This document shows, piece by piece, positions 1 through 6,428 of a stretch of 64,000 nt of DNA (within the stretch, counting starts at the first letter, position 1; the number at the start of each line of letters is the position of its first letter). The notes below the pieces were generated by a model. It was not told where the DNA came from, searched no databases, and was given only the letters and a program-made list of their open reading frames with translations. The translations under genes were made by a program, and so were the position numbers. Source of the DNA: Sphingobacteriaceae bacterium (GTDB lineage: Bacteria; Bacteroidota; Bacteroidia; B-17B0; Aurantibacillaceae); NCBI GenBank assembly GCA_016705695.1, contig JADJLA010000002.1, positions 1 through 64,000 of the forward strand, read 5' to 3'.

Positions 1-495
1 GATAAAGTAGTTTGGATTGGTCTACAGCAGCTGAACAAAACACAAGTCATTTTGAAGTGAAGGCAAAGCTCAGATGCAGTAAACTAGGCTGATATTTTAA
101 AGATAAACGCAGCAGGAAACAGTTACGTATTAAAACAATACGAAGCTGTTGATGAAAATCCATAGAGAATATAAGTTATTATAGATTAAAACAATTTGAT
201 TTGGATGGTTCTTATACGTATAGCGGATTTTAGCTGTTAGCTTGGATAGGTTATCAAAATTAATTTTGTAGTCTATCCTCCAAATAATGGAGAGTTTATT
301 ATAGAAATATCAGGTGCGAAAGCCAAAACAAATATCACGGTTGAACTCATTGACCAAAGCGGGGAAATTCAATACCAATCTGACTTTTTAATTGAGGATA
401 TGACAAAATTCAAAATTCCAATAAATCCACCCAACAAACTTAGCGGTGGCATTTACATTTGCAAATTAAAATCAGGGTTAGTGTTTATAATATAA
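1..495 (+). pseudogene. Decayed T9SS C-terminal protein (cassette 0 cargo, left edge open)
   Basis: No intact ORF exists, but fragments in shifting frames read like the end of a Bacteroidetes secreted protein. From base 18 comes W-S-T-A-A-E-Q-N, followed by HFEV. Then AAGNSYVLKQYEAVDENP precedes a stop, and YYRLKQFDLDGSYTYSG follows in another frame. The last open piece (250-495) reads FVVYPPNNGEFIIEI and ends in GGIYICKLKSGLV, which matches the layout of a type A T9SS sorting domain (usual VYPNPNNGEF start). At least three frame changes and an in-frame stop at 247 separate the pieces. It lies directly upstream of an attC site, so it is the cargo of a cassette that begins left of the window. 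Family assignment is by motif memory; the upstream part is not visible. Confidence 0.7.
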
Positions 496-587
496 AAGTA
501 ATTATTAATTAAGAGGTAGGGCTCTCTCAATTTCCCGTTTCGTTAAGCACCAACTTTCTCAAATAAAGACTATATGTAATGCCCAGC

Positions 588-772
588 CACTAACAGCAAC
601 TAATGGGCCATTGGGCGGAATTGGGTCATCGCCGCGCGCTATTAACAAGGTCGCTTCGCGAATTTTTATTTGCGGCGGCTAATAAAGTTGGGTATCTTTA
701 AATAACCTTTTATCGGTTAAGAAAGTTGAGTGTTCCAAAAGCCCAACGGCCATTAGTCGCAAACCGTTATAG
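588..772 (+). other. attC-1 recombination site (long class)
   Basis: A 185-bp imperfect inverted repeat. The left arm, starting CACTAACAGCAACTAATGG at 588, pairs with the right arm CCATTAGTCGCAAACCGTTA ending at 769. The inner arms GGGC and GCCC also pair. The right core is GTTATAG (766-772), so the expected integrase cut is after G766. Arms are complementary but contain unpaired bases, as in attC sites, which recombine as folded single strands. The core keeps only CTAAC/GTTA of the classical RYYYAAC/GTTRRRY consensus. The middle holds a promoter-like pair described separately. Confidence 0.85.
669..700 (+). promoter_or_regulatory. Promoter-like pair inside attC-1
   Basis: TTTG at 669-672, exactly 20 bases, then TATCTTTA at 693-700. 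This fits the Bacteroidetes sigma-70 layout (TTTG, about 20 bases, TAnnTTTG) with one mismatch in the last base. It points into cassette 1. The same pair with the same spacing occurs in attC-2 and attC-4. Activity is inferred. Confidence 0.5.
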
Positions 773-824
773 GTAAGTGGGCGGACAGACCTCCGAAAAA
801 TTGGCAGACACAATAAATAAAATA

Positions 825-1133
825 ATGGCGAGACTTCTACTCTTTTTAATTTGCTTTATAACTATTGCCTGCGACACTATAGACAATAGACTACATATTA
901 AAAATTTATCTAAGGAAACTATTATTTGCTACATTACTGCTGACGATAACTTCCCTTTTTCAATGAACATTCGATCAAAACCGTATTACTTACGAAATTT
1001 ACCAGATTTAAAGCCTTATTATCATGAAGATTTTATTGAGCCAGGTGAAACTAAAACTGAGCAATTGATCAATGACGAATGGCCCGACTACATTAAAAAT
1101 GCAGACAAGCAAAAATTACGCGTTTGGTTTTAG
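825..1133 (+). CDS. Small lipoprotein, cassette 1 cargo (C-terminus frameshifted)
   Basis: The ATG at 825 is preferred over the upstream in-frame GTG at 777 because it starts a lipoprotein signal peptide (MARLLLFLICFITIAC, lipidated Cys at residue 16). The open frame stops after 102 residues at KQKLRVWF. Downstream, other frames continue a plausible C-terminus: LEKMLDTTD, then KLIVDKKICDAKVDFDEND, then LNGLNWKSYIHSNC, ending at 1259. Restoring about three single bases would give one protein of about 145 residues. The W/LNW pattern near the end resembles a family of small Bacteroidetes lipoproteins of unknown function. Whether the deletions are real or sequencing errors cannot be decided here. 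Confidence 0.6.
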   Translation: MARLLLFLICFITIACDTIDNRLHIKNLSKETIICYITADDNFPFSMNIRSKPYYLRNLPDLKPYYHEDFIEPGETKTEQLINDEWPDYIKNADKQKLRVWF

Positions 1134-1322
1134 AAAAAATGCTCGACACCACTGATTGAAATTAATCGTAGACAAGAAAATTTGTGATGCAAAAGTAGAC
1201 TTTGACGAAAATGACTAAATGGATTGAATTGGAAATCGTATATCCATTCAAACTGCTGACTAAAATATCGCGACTCTAATTTCAGACCCCTGAAATCAGA
1301 GTAACTGTGTGCGCCCACCAAC

Positions 1323-1498
1323 CTATAACAGCAAGCAAAAGTAAGCGGGCAGACTCGGTCATCGTTCGCGCGCAATTAAAGCGGCAGACAATTTGTTTGC
1401 GGCTCACTAATAAAGTAAGTATCTTTAAAATACCTTTTGTAGGTTAAGACTGGTGATGCTTCGTAAGCCCGCCTACTTTTGCTTGCCAAACGTTAGCA
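1323..1498 (+). other. attC-2 recombination site (long class)
   Basis: A 176-bp imperfect inverted repeat. Left core CTATAAC is at 1323-1329 and right core GTTAGCA at 1492-1498. The left arm TAACAGCAAGCAAAAGTAAG pairs with the right arm CTACTTTTGCTTGCC...GTTA, and GCGGGC pairs with GCCCGC. Its centre resembles those of attC-1 and attC-4. Confidence 0.85.
1396..1427 (+). promoter_or_regulatory. Promoter-like pair inside attC-2
   Basis: TTTG at 1396-1399, 20 bases, TATCTTTA at 1420-1427. The geometry is the same as in attC-1. The putative start site is about 100 bases before the cassette 2 gene. Confidence 0.5.
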
Positions 1499-2342
1499 GC
1501 AACCCATAGACGACACTAAACAGACAACGACAATGGAATATTCAGAGGTTGACCATTTAAAAGACAAAGTAAAAATCGTAACTGACATTTACGAAAAGTT
1601 AATTGCTGAACTTCAGAAATTCGGACAACTGAAAATTGAACCGAAAAAGACAAGTATTCACATTGGAAACAGATTTGGATTTGCAGGAGTTTATACACGT
1701 AAAGACTTTATAAACCTTGAAGTTCATCTAAACTACAAACTGACAAGTGACAGGGTTACTAAAGTGGAACAAGCCTCTGCAAATCGTTTTCACCACACAA
1801 TCAAGCTGACAAAACCCAAAGACATTGACAAAGAATTGCTAGCATGGTTAAAAGAAGCTACGAACTTAAAAAATAGACAGATGAACAATATTGTTAAAGG
1901 ACTTATTGCGGGAACAATATTTGGAATAGTTTCAATCATTCCAATGTTCTTTATGACTTTCGAGGACAAAACCAAAGCAACAGCTTCGTTTATAAGTAGA
2001 TTTGCAATTGGTTTTGTAATATTCAATATGGAACTACCTATTCCTAATTGGCTAAAAGGTGGGTTTGTCGGACTAATTTTAAGTTTACCTGACGCAATTA
2101 TCACAAAAAAATATGCACCTATACTTGGACTTGGACTAATTGGTGGAATAGTTTGTGGACTCTTTGTAAGGTGAGACGACAACTATTCCAACATCCAAAA
2201 AATGAAAATGGGTATGCTGCTAACACGGGTTTTGCGTTAGTGGGCGGACAGTGCGAATAGAAACATTTGAGCAATTAATAAACGTTGGTGCTGGCAGACA
2301 GTTTTCGGTTTCAAAAGCCCACCAACGCAAAGCCCGAAACCG
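1493..2342 (+). mobile_element. Integron cassette 2
   Basis: 850 bp between the cut points of attC-2 and attC-3. Its 5' end, GTTAGCAGCA with the shared G, is perfectly complementary over ten bases to TGCTGCTAAC (2215-2224), which leads into its own attC. It carries the DUF5655/membrane gene. Confidence 0.85.
1533..2174 (+). CDS. DUF5655-like domain fused to a membrane domain (cassette 2 cargo)
   Basis: 213 residues. The N-terminal part (about 15-115) contains KTSIHIGNRFGFAGVYTRK, FINLEVHLNY, RVTKVEQASANRFHH and ELLAWLKEA. This order of motifs is recalled from the DUF5655 family of small uncharacterised proteins. Residues 120-213 hold three or four hydrophobic segments (IAGTIFGIVSIIPMFF, FAIGFVIF, GGFVGLILSLP, ILGLGLIGGIVCGLF). 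Most DUF5655 proteins I know of lack such a tail, so this looks like a fusion that ties the domain to the inner membrane. It is one of the few intact genes in the array. Function unknown; family call moderately sure. Confidence 0.75.
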   Translation: MEYSEVDHLKDKVKIVTDIYEKLIAELQKFGQLKIEPKKTSIHIGNRFGFAGVYTRKDFINLEVHLNYKLTSDRVTKVEQASANRFHHTIKLTKPKDIDKELLAWLKEATNLKNRQMNNIVKGLIAGTIFGIVSIIPMFFMTFEDKTKATASFISRFAIGFVIFNMELPIPNWLKGGFVGLILSLPDAIITKKYAPILGLGLIGGIVCGLFVR

Positions 2343-2348
2343 TTAGAG
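2218..2348 (+). other. attC-3 recombination site (short class)
   Basis: A 131-bp inverted repeat. Left core TGCTAAC is at 2218-2224 and right core GTTAGAG at 2342-2348. The arms TAACACGGGTTTTGCGTTAG and CCAACGCAAAGCCCGAAACC..GTTA pair well, and GTGGGC pairs with GCCCAC. It lacks the TTTG-N20-TATCTTTA pair of the long class. Confidence 0.85.
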
Positions 2349-2913
2349 TGTAATTGCTGCTCACCACGACTTCAAGACGACACAGTTTTAAAGAAAAAGC
2401 TCGCAGAAATTTTGGGTAAATCACAGCGGACAAAGAAAAATATGCTTTATAATTTTAGAACTTATCGGTCAAGTTGCTTCGACAAAAGTCGACAGCTCGC
2501 TTTCGAACGACTGGCGTCGCTTAAGCACTTGCGATGTAAATTCGAAAAAATGACAAAGTCAAATTTTTGCTATAATTTGTAGCAATGCTATGTTTTCCCT
2601 TTAGTAAAATGGTCTGACGCCTTTTCTCTTTCGATAAAAAACTGACGCCAATCAGAAAAGATTAGCGTAATTTTTTTTAATCTAAAACATGTGATCGTCT
2701 GAGTAGACGTAGCTAAAAGCGTGCTGTCAGCAACTACACCCTAACAGGCGGTCTAGCGCAATTGGGGGAAGTATCACATCGCTCGGAGCTATTAAATATG
2801 TCCCTTCGGAATTTTGTTTGCTCTCGCTAAATTCCTTCAGTATCTTTAAATAACCTTTGGTCGGTAAACAATCATTGAGCTTCGAAAGCCCAACTGCGCC
2901 AGTCCGCCAAACG
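2343..2913 (+). mobile_element. Integron cassette 3, no convincing gene
   Basis: 571 bp between attC-3 and attC-4. The 5' end GTTAGAGTGTA pairs with TACACCCTAAC (2735-2745) with one mismatch. The only rightward frame of note, 2442-2582 (46 codons, starting MLYNFRTYRSSCFDKS), has no recognisable motif. A short region around 2480-2520 is rich in TCGAC/GTCGA inverted elements. It may be a non-coding or regulatory cassette, or a decayed gene. Confidence 0.75.
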
Positions 2914-2919
2914 TTAGCT
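2739..2919 (+). other. attC-4 recombination site (long class)
   Basis: A 181-bp inverted repeat. Left core CCCTAAC is at 2739-2745 and right core GTTAGCT at 2913-2919. TAACAGGCGGTCTAGCGCAA pairs with CTGCGCCAGTCCGCCAAACGTTA in two blocks, with GGG pairing to CCC inside. Confidence 0.85.
2817..2848 (+). promoter_or_regulatory. Promoter-like pair inside attC-4
   Basis: TTTG at 2817-2820, 20 bases, TATCTTTA at 2841-2848. This is the third copy with identical spacing although the 20 spacer bases differ. It faces the T9SS gene of cassette 4, about 200 bases downstream. Confidence 0.5.
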
Positions 2920-4789
2920 GCAAGCAATCCGAGAATACCCACTAGACGGTATTTCGCCAATTGACAAATATCAATAACTTTGACAAAATACTCCAAAGTG
3001 AGTACTAAATGACATTTAAAATATAACTAACATTGTAAAAAAATAATTATGACAAAAAAATACTTATCGTCTGCAATCTTGACTTGTTTAACTTTAATTA
3101 GTTACGCTCAACCGACAAATATCTATCAACCAAATGGCAGCACTACAAATTTTGGCAAGGTCACATCTGACTCATTAAATTACTATGTTGTTAATTTTCC
3201 TGCACTAACACTTATGAAAATTGATGGTAGTAATAATGCTACTCTTGTTACCACATTAACGGTAGACCCATTTCAAACAATGATTTGGAATAAGGGAAAG
3301 GGGATTTATCCTGTTGCAAATGGCTCGCCATTTAAGTTATTTGACGGTTCTACAGCCACTGATGTGACAGGCGGACAACTTCCTATGGCTGGATTTACGG
3401 GAGACAAAGTAATTCAGAGTGATTATTTTCACAAGGGCAACTTCACCTATTTTAGAACATCTGATAAAATATACAAAACAGATTATACTTCAGCAGCAAG
3501 TATTCAAACACTAGCAACAAGACAAAATTTAGGTTTTGGAGGTGGTATTAACGAAATGCAACACACAACAAATTCAATTATCTACTGGGAAGTTACAACA
3601 TCAACAGTTTCTCCACCACAATTAAAAAGAATTGATTTAATTACAAATAATATTACCAAATTAGACTCTTCAACAACTGGTACTTATGACTATGGGACAG
3701 TTTACAATAATGAGTATTACTATTGCACTCCTTTTGGACCAAGCTCTGTAGGCGTTAGTAAAGTAATTAAAGTTAGTGATAATGGCACAAAAACCGTTCT
3801 TTACACAGAAACAGCGCCCAATAAAAATTTACTTAGAATTATTGGAGTTACTCCAAATGGCGTTATTGCAATTATTGCAACTACAAGTACTGGTAAAGAA
3901 TATGTTTCTATCTCTGGGAGCGTAGCTACACCTTTAAATTTTAATACCGTTGCCAATTCACGACCTAGTGGCGATATTGGAGTTGGTACATCAAGAACAA
4001 CAAGCTCGTTGGTTTATTTCGTAACTCTTGATACATTATATACTGTAAATTCATCAAATAAAGCATTATGGGTTACAGATGGCACATTGGCTGGGACAAA
4101 AAAAGTATTTGGTGGTACACCAACTACTTTTGCAGCAGACGGTTTAACTCCTCAATTTCCGGGCAGTGCAGAACATTGTGGTAATGATTTATATTTTAAT
4201 GGAACTAAAGGCACTAACGTTAATAGATTAATATATGTAAATGGCAGTACTAATAATGTAACAATATATCCAATTAATGCTGGAATTACTACGCAACCAT
4301 CTTTCCGAAAAACTGCAAGTGGAATAGAATTTGTTGCTTTGCCTTTACCAACATCAAGTTCAGAAAAAGCAGTTCATAAAGTTAACTGTTCGACAGCTAC
4401 TGGTATTGAAGATAATTTAGCCAATCAAATATTGTTTGACCTTTTTCCGAATCCAAGCCATGGACAAATAACAATTAAATTAGCCGAAAACCTTGGTAGT
4501 TACAAATTGACAGTTCTTAATTTATTGGGTGAAATAGTATACAATGAAAAACTCAAAGAACAAATCAACCAACATTAGATTTAGACCTAAAAACTGGTTT
4601 TATTTTGTTTCACTGACAAAAATGGACAAAAAACCACTAGAAAATAATTGTAGAATAATTGCCAGCAGCTAACAGCAACAAACGTAAGCGGGCGGACGAG
4701 GGAATACAAACATTTGTATCTTCATATAAACATTTGTGCATGTAGACACAGGAAGCTCCGAAAGCCCGCCTACGTCTATTCGCAAACCG
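2914..4789 (+). mobile_element. Integron cassette 4
   Basis: 1876 bp, long for a cassette. Its 5' end GTTAGCTGC is perfectly complementary to GCAGCTAAC (4665-4673) at its own attC. It carries a full-size secreted protein gene. Confidence 0.85.
3049..4578 (+). CDS. Secreted protein with T9SS sorting domain (cassette 4 cargo, end frameshifted)
   Basis: 509 residues with a signal peptide (MTKKYLSSAILTCLTLISYAQ). The body is beta-rich and includes ALWVTDGTLAGTKKVFGG near residue 345, the ELWxxDGT-type repeat seen in many Bacteroidetes surface proteins. Near residue 460, LFDLFPNPSHGQITIKLAE opens a type A T9SS sorting domain. The frame then stops at EQINQH. Restoring four single bases within the next 90 bp recovers TLDLDLKTGFYFVSL and TKNGQKTTRKIIVE with a stop at 4656-4658, a canonical domain end. 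So the protein has lost, or appears to have lost, the tail needed for export through the outer membrane and surface anchoring. No catalytic domain was recognised. Confidence 0.8.
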   Translation: MTKKYLSSAILTCLTLISYAQPTNIYQPNGSTTNFGKVTSDSLNYYVVNFPALTLMKIDGSNNATLVTTLTVDPFQTMIWNKGKGIYPVANGSPFKLFDGSTATDVTGGQLPMAGFTGDKVIQSDYFHKGNFTYFRTSDKIYKTDYTSAASIQTLATRQNLGFGGGINEMQHTTNSIIYWEVTTSTVSPPQLKRIDLITNNITKLDSSTTGTYDYGTVYNNEYYYCTPFGPSSVGVSKVIKVSDNGTKTVLYTETAPNKNLLRIIGVTPNGVIAIIATTSTGKEYVSISGSVATPLNFNTVANSRPSGDIGVGTSRTTSSLVYFVTLDTLYTVNSSNKALWVTDGTLAGTKKVFGGTPTTFAADGLTPQFPGSAEHCGNDLYFNGTKGTNVNRLIYVNGSTNNVTIYPINAGITTQPSFRKTASGIEFVALPLPTSSSEKAVHKVNCSTATGIEDNLANQILFDLFPNPSHGQITIKLAENLGSYKLTVLNLLGEIVYNEKLKEQINQH

Positions 4790-4795
4790 TTAGTG
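4667..4795 (+). other. attC-5 recombination site (short class)
   Basis: A 129-bp inverted repeat. Left core AGCTAAC is at 4667-4673 and right core GTTAGTG at 4789-4795. TAACAGCAACAAACGTAAGC pairs with CTACGTCTATTCGCAAACC..GTTA, and GCGGGC pairs with GCCCGC. The centre holds a repeated AAACATTTGT and a lone TATCTTCA, possibly a degenerate remnant of the long-class promoter. Confidence 0.85.
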
Positions 4796-5403
4796 GTAAG
4801 TGGCGGACAGACATTCCGTAAGACTAAAAAGTAAAGGACATTAATGCTAGACCAAAAAACAATATTTTCATCCAAGACAAACAACCTACTGATTGATCCA
4901 TTGACGCATTCGGAAATTCCACCAATACTATATAAGTATCGCGATAGTGAAAATCCTAATCATCTTAAAATCATAGAAAATCTTGAACTCTTCTTTCCAT
5001 CTCCTAAGAAATTTAACGACCCCTTTGACTGCAAAATTCCGGTTAAATTTCAAATGTTCGCAGACAATCCAGATCTCGCGAAAGTTTATGTTGCTAATTT
5101 CCTAGACAAGAATCCTGATTTGTTTCAGGGCCAAAATCGTGAAGAAATTATTAATAACGTTCCCAATACACATTTAGTAGACAGAGATTGGTTATCAAAC
5201 ATGAACAAGACACGACAAATCAACTGAATGATGATATCGGTGTGTTTTGTTTTAGCGAAGAGTTTGATAACATTTTACTTTGGTCTCATTATGGACAATG
5301 TCATAGAGGGTTTTGCCTAAGAATTGACTATGCCAAATTGGTTGACTCTTCCGATTTTACAACTGGAGGCCCCGTGCATTACACAAACATTTATCCGGGA
5401 TAA
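4790..5403 (+). mobile_element. Integron cassette 5, truncated at the array end
   Basis: Begins at the attC-5 cut. No matching CACTAAC core or inverted repeat is found before the rhomboid gene at 5510, so its own attC is missing. The cargo gene stops mid-domain near 5403. This looks like the decayed right end of the array joined to core chromosome. Confidence 0.6.
4844..5403 (+). pseudogene. DUF2971 protein, frameshifted and truncated (cassette 5 cargo)
   Basis: The first frame (4844-5227, 127 codons) contains PPILYKYRDSENPNHLKIIE and LFFPSPKKFNDPFDCKIPV, the typical opening of DUF2971 proteins. The second frame (up to 5403) continues DDIGVFCFSEEFDNILLWSH, YGQCHRGFCLRID and PVHYTNIYPG, the family's central motifs. 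Adding one base near 5224 (AACTGAAT to AACCTGAAT) joins them. The family is usually about 230-300 residues; here the match ends near residue 186, so the C-terminal third is gone. DUF2971 genes are common in defence islands and accessory regions, but their function is not established. Confidence 0.75.
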
Positions 5404-5412
5404 AAAAGGGAT

Positions 5413-5538
5413 TCAATTTCCAACACCCCTTTCTCCGCTTTTCTGAATGAAAAACTGCGATACATCGTAGGTTTCTAAGAGTAAGGCATACTTGTAGAGA
5501 GCCTTTAGGTTATTGATCACTCCCCTTCTTATAAACAT
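5413..5538 (-). CDS. Possible 41-residue ORF after rhomboid gene
   Basis: Starts at an ATG inside the rhomboid gene's last codons in another frame (MFIRRGVINNLKALYKYALL...) and ends in KSGERGVGN. It covers the otherwise empty gap between the cassette array and the rhomboid gene. It could be a remnant gene at the junction or chance. No family recognised. Confidence 0.15.
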   Translation of the reverse strand: MFIRRGVINNLKALYKYALLLETYDVSQFFIQKSGERGVGN

Positions 5539-6208
5539 AATTGATCTTTATCTCATTATCACCACGTTCATTCTCCTGTGTTGGAAAATTTTCATCATCC
5601 TTCTCATCTTCCCAATCGTATTTACGAGGTTGTGGGCCTTCTTTGCGGTAATTAAAGGCTGTAAGCAATCCGGCAATAGCGCCAAACAAATGTCCTTCCC
5701 AACTTACTTCTTCTTTTAAAGGGAAAATTCCCCACATGATACTGCCATATAAAAAAACAACCAATGCCGAAACAACCATTAAGCGTAAATGTTTTCTAAA
5801 AACGCCACTAAAAAATAAAAACGTGGCTAAGCCATATATCAATGTACTCGCGCCGATGTGATAAACAGGATGGTACTCGTTATTTCTTCCTCCTATCCAT
5901 AACCACAAACCACTCACTAACCAGATCCAAATAAAGGCAGCCTTTGCAATTCGTTTGTAAAAGAAAAACAACATCATGCCTAAAATAAGTAGAGGCAAAC
6001 TATTAGAAGCAATATGATCTAAACCACCATGAATAAACACCGATAAAAAAATTCCCTTAACGCCTTCTAACGTTCGTGGAAGCACTCCATAAATGGCTTG
6101 ATGATCCATGGTGCTTTGTCCATACAAAAAAACGATCCAAATGATCATTAAAAAAATCACTGGCCACAGCGAAATGCTGAATAGTTTTTTTGCTAGATAA
6201 TTCTTCAC
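5510..6208 (-). CDS. Rhomboid family intramembrane serine protease
   Basis: 232 residues, about six membrane segments. The family signatures are visible: a HGGLDHIASN loop/helix (His and Asn of the oxyanion region) near residue 60, the catalytic serine in HIGASTLIYG near residue 118, and the catalytic histidine in WEGHLFGAIAGLL near residue 172. Rhomboids cut membrane proteins within the bilayer; the substrate is unknown. The last 45 residues are charged and acidic (DWEDEKDDENF) and lie outside the protease core. The gene is the first core-chromosome gene right of the cassette array, on the opposite strand. Confidence 0.9.
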   Translation of the reverse strand: MKNYLAKKLFSISLWPVIFLMIIWIVFLYGQSTMDHQAIYGVLPRTLEGVKGIFLSVFIHGGLDHIASNSLPLLILGMMLFFFYKRIAKAAFIWIWLVSGLWLWIGGRNNEYHPVYHIGASTLIYGLATFLFFSGVFRKHLRLMVVSALVVFLYGSIMWGIFPLKEEVSWEGHLFGAIAGLLTAFNYRKEGPQPRKYDWEDEKDDENFPTQENERGDNEIKINYVYKKGSDQ

Positions 6209-6297
6209 GTATTGAAATTACTAATAAGCTATAGCAAGGATTCGGCCATTGCGTAATTGGTGACAGAGTGGCATGCTTTTGAGGCGTGGTAGAGCCA

Positions 6298-6425
6298 TTT
6301 TAACCACGGAGAACACAGAGGTAGGCACTGAGAAGCATAGAGGATCACCAATAAACAAAAAAGAAAGCTTCGCTTTCTTTCTCCGTGTTACTCTATGTAA
6401 ACCTCTATGTCCTCCGTGGTTAAAA
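6298..6425. repeat. Palindromic intergenic repeat (CCACGGAG type)
   Basis: Left arm TTTTAACCACGGAGAACACA begins at 6298. Right arm CCTCCGTGGTTAAAA ends at 6425. Between them sits a hairpin, AAAGAAAGCTTCGCTTTCTTT (6360-6380). This is the layout of a miniature palindromic or REP-like element. It lies between the rhomboid gene and the lipoprotein, which are both leftward. Confidence 0.7.
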
Positions 6426-6428
6426 CAC

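Larger units (their letters stand above)
767..1492 (+). mobile_element. Integron cassette 1
   Basis: Runs from the cut in attC-1 to the cut in attC-2 (726 bp). Its first bases, GTTATAGGT counting the shared G, are the reverse complement of ACCTATAAC just before the attC-2 left core. That is predicted if the cassette once existed as a circle with its own attC. It carries one lipoprotein gene. Confidence 0.8.

Noticed and set aside
2727..2996. Leftward 89-codon frame across attC-4
   Set aside because: Runs through the recombination site against cassette direction and has no motif.
5400..5430. Possible tRNA-like or att remnant at the array end
   Set aside because: Only a weak resemblance to a T arm; no acceptor pairing could be found.
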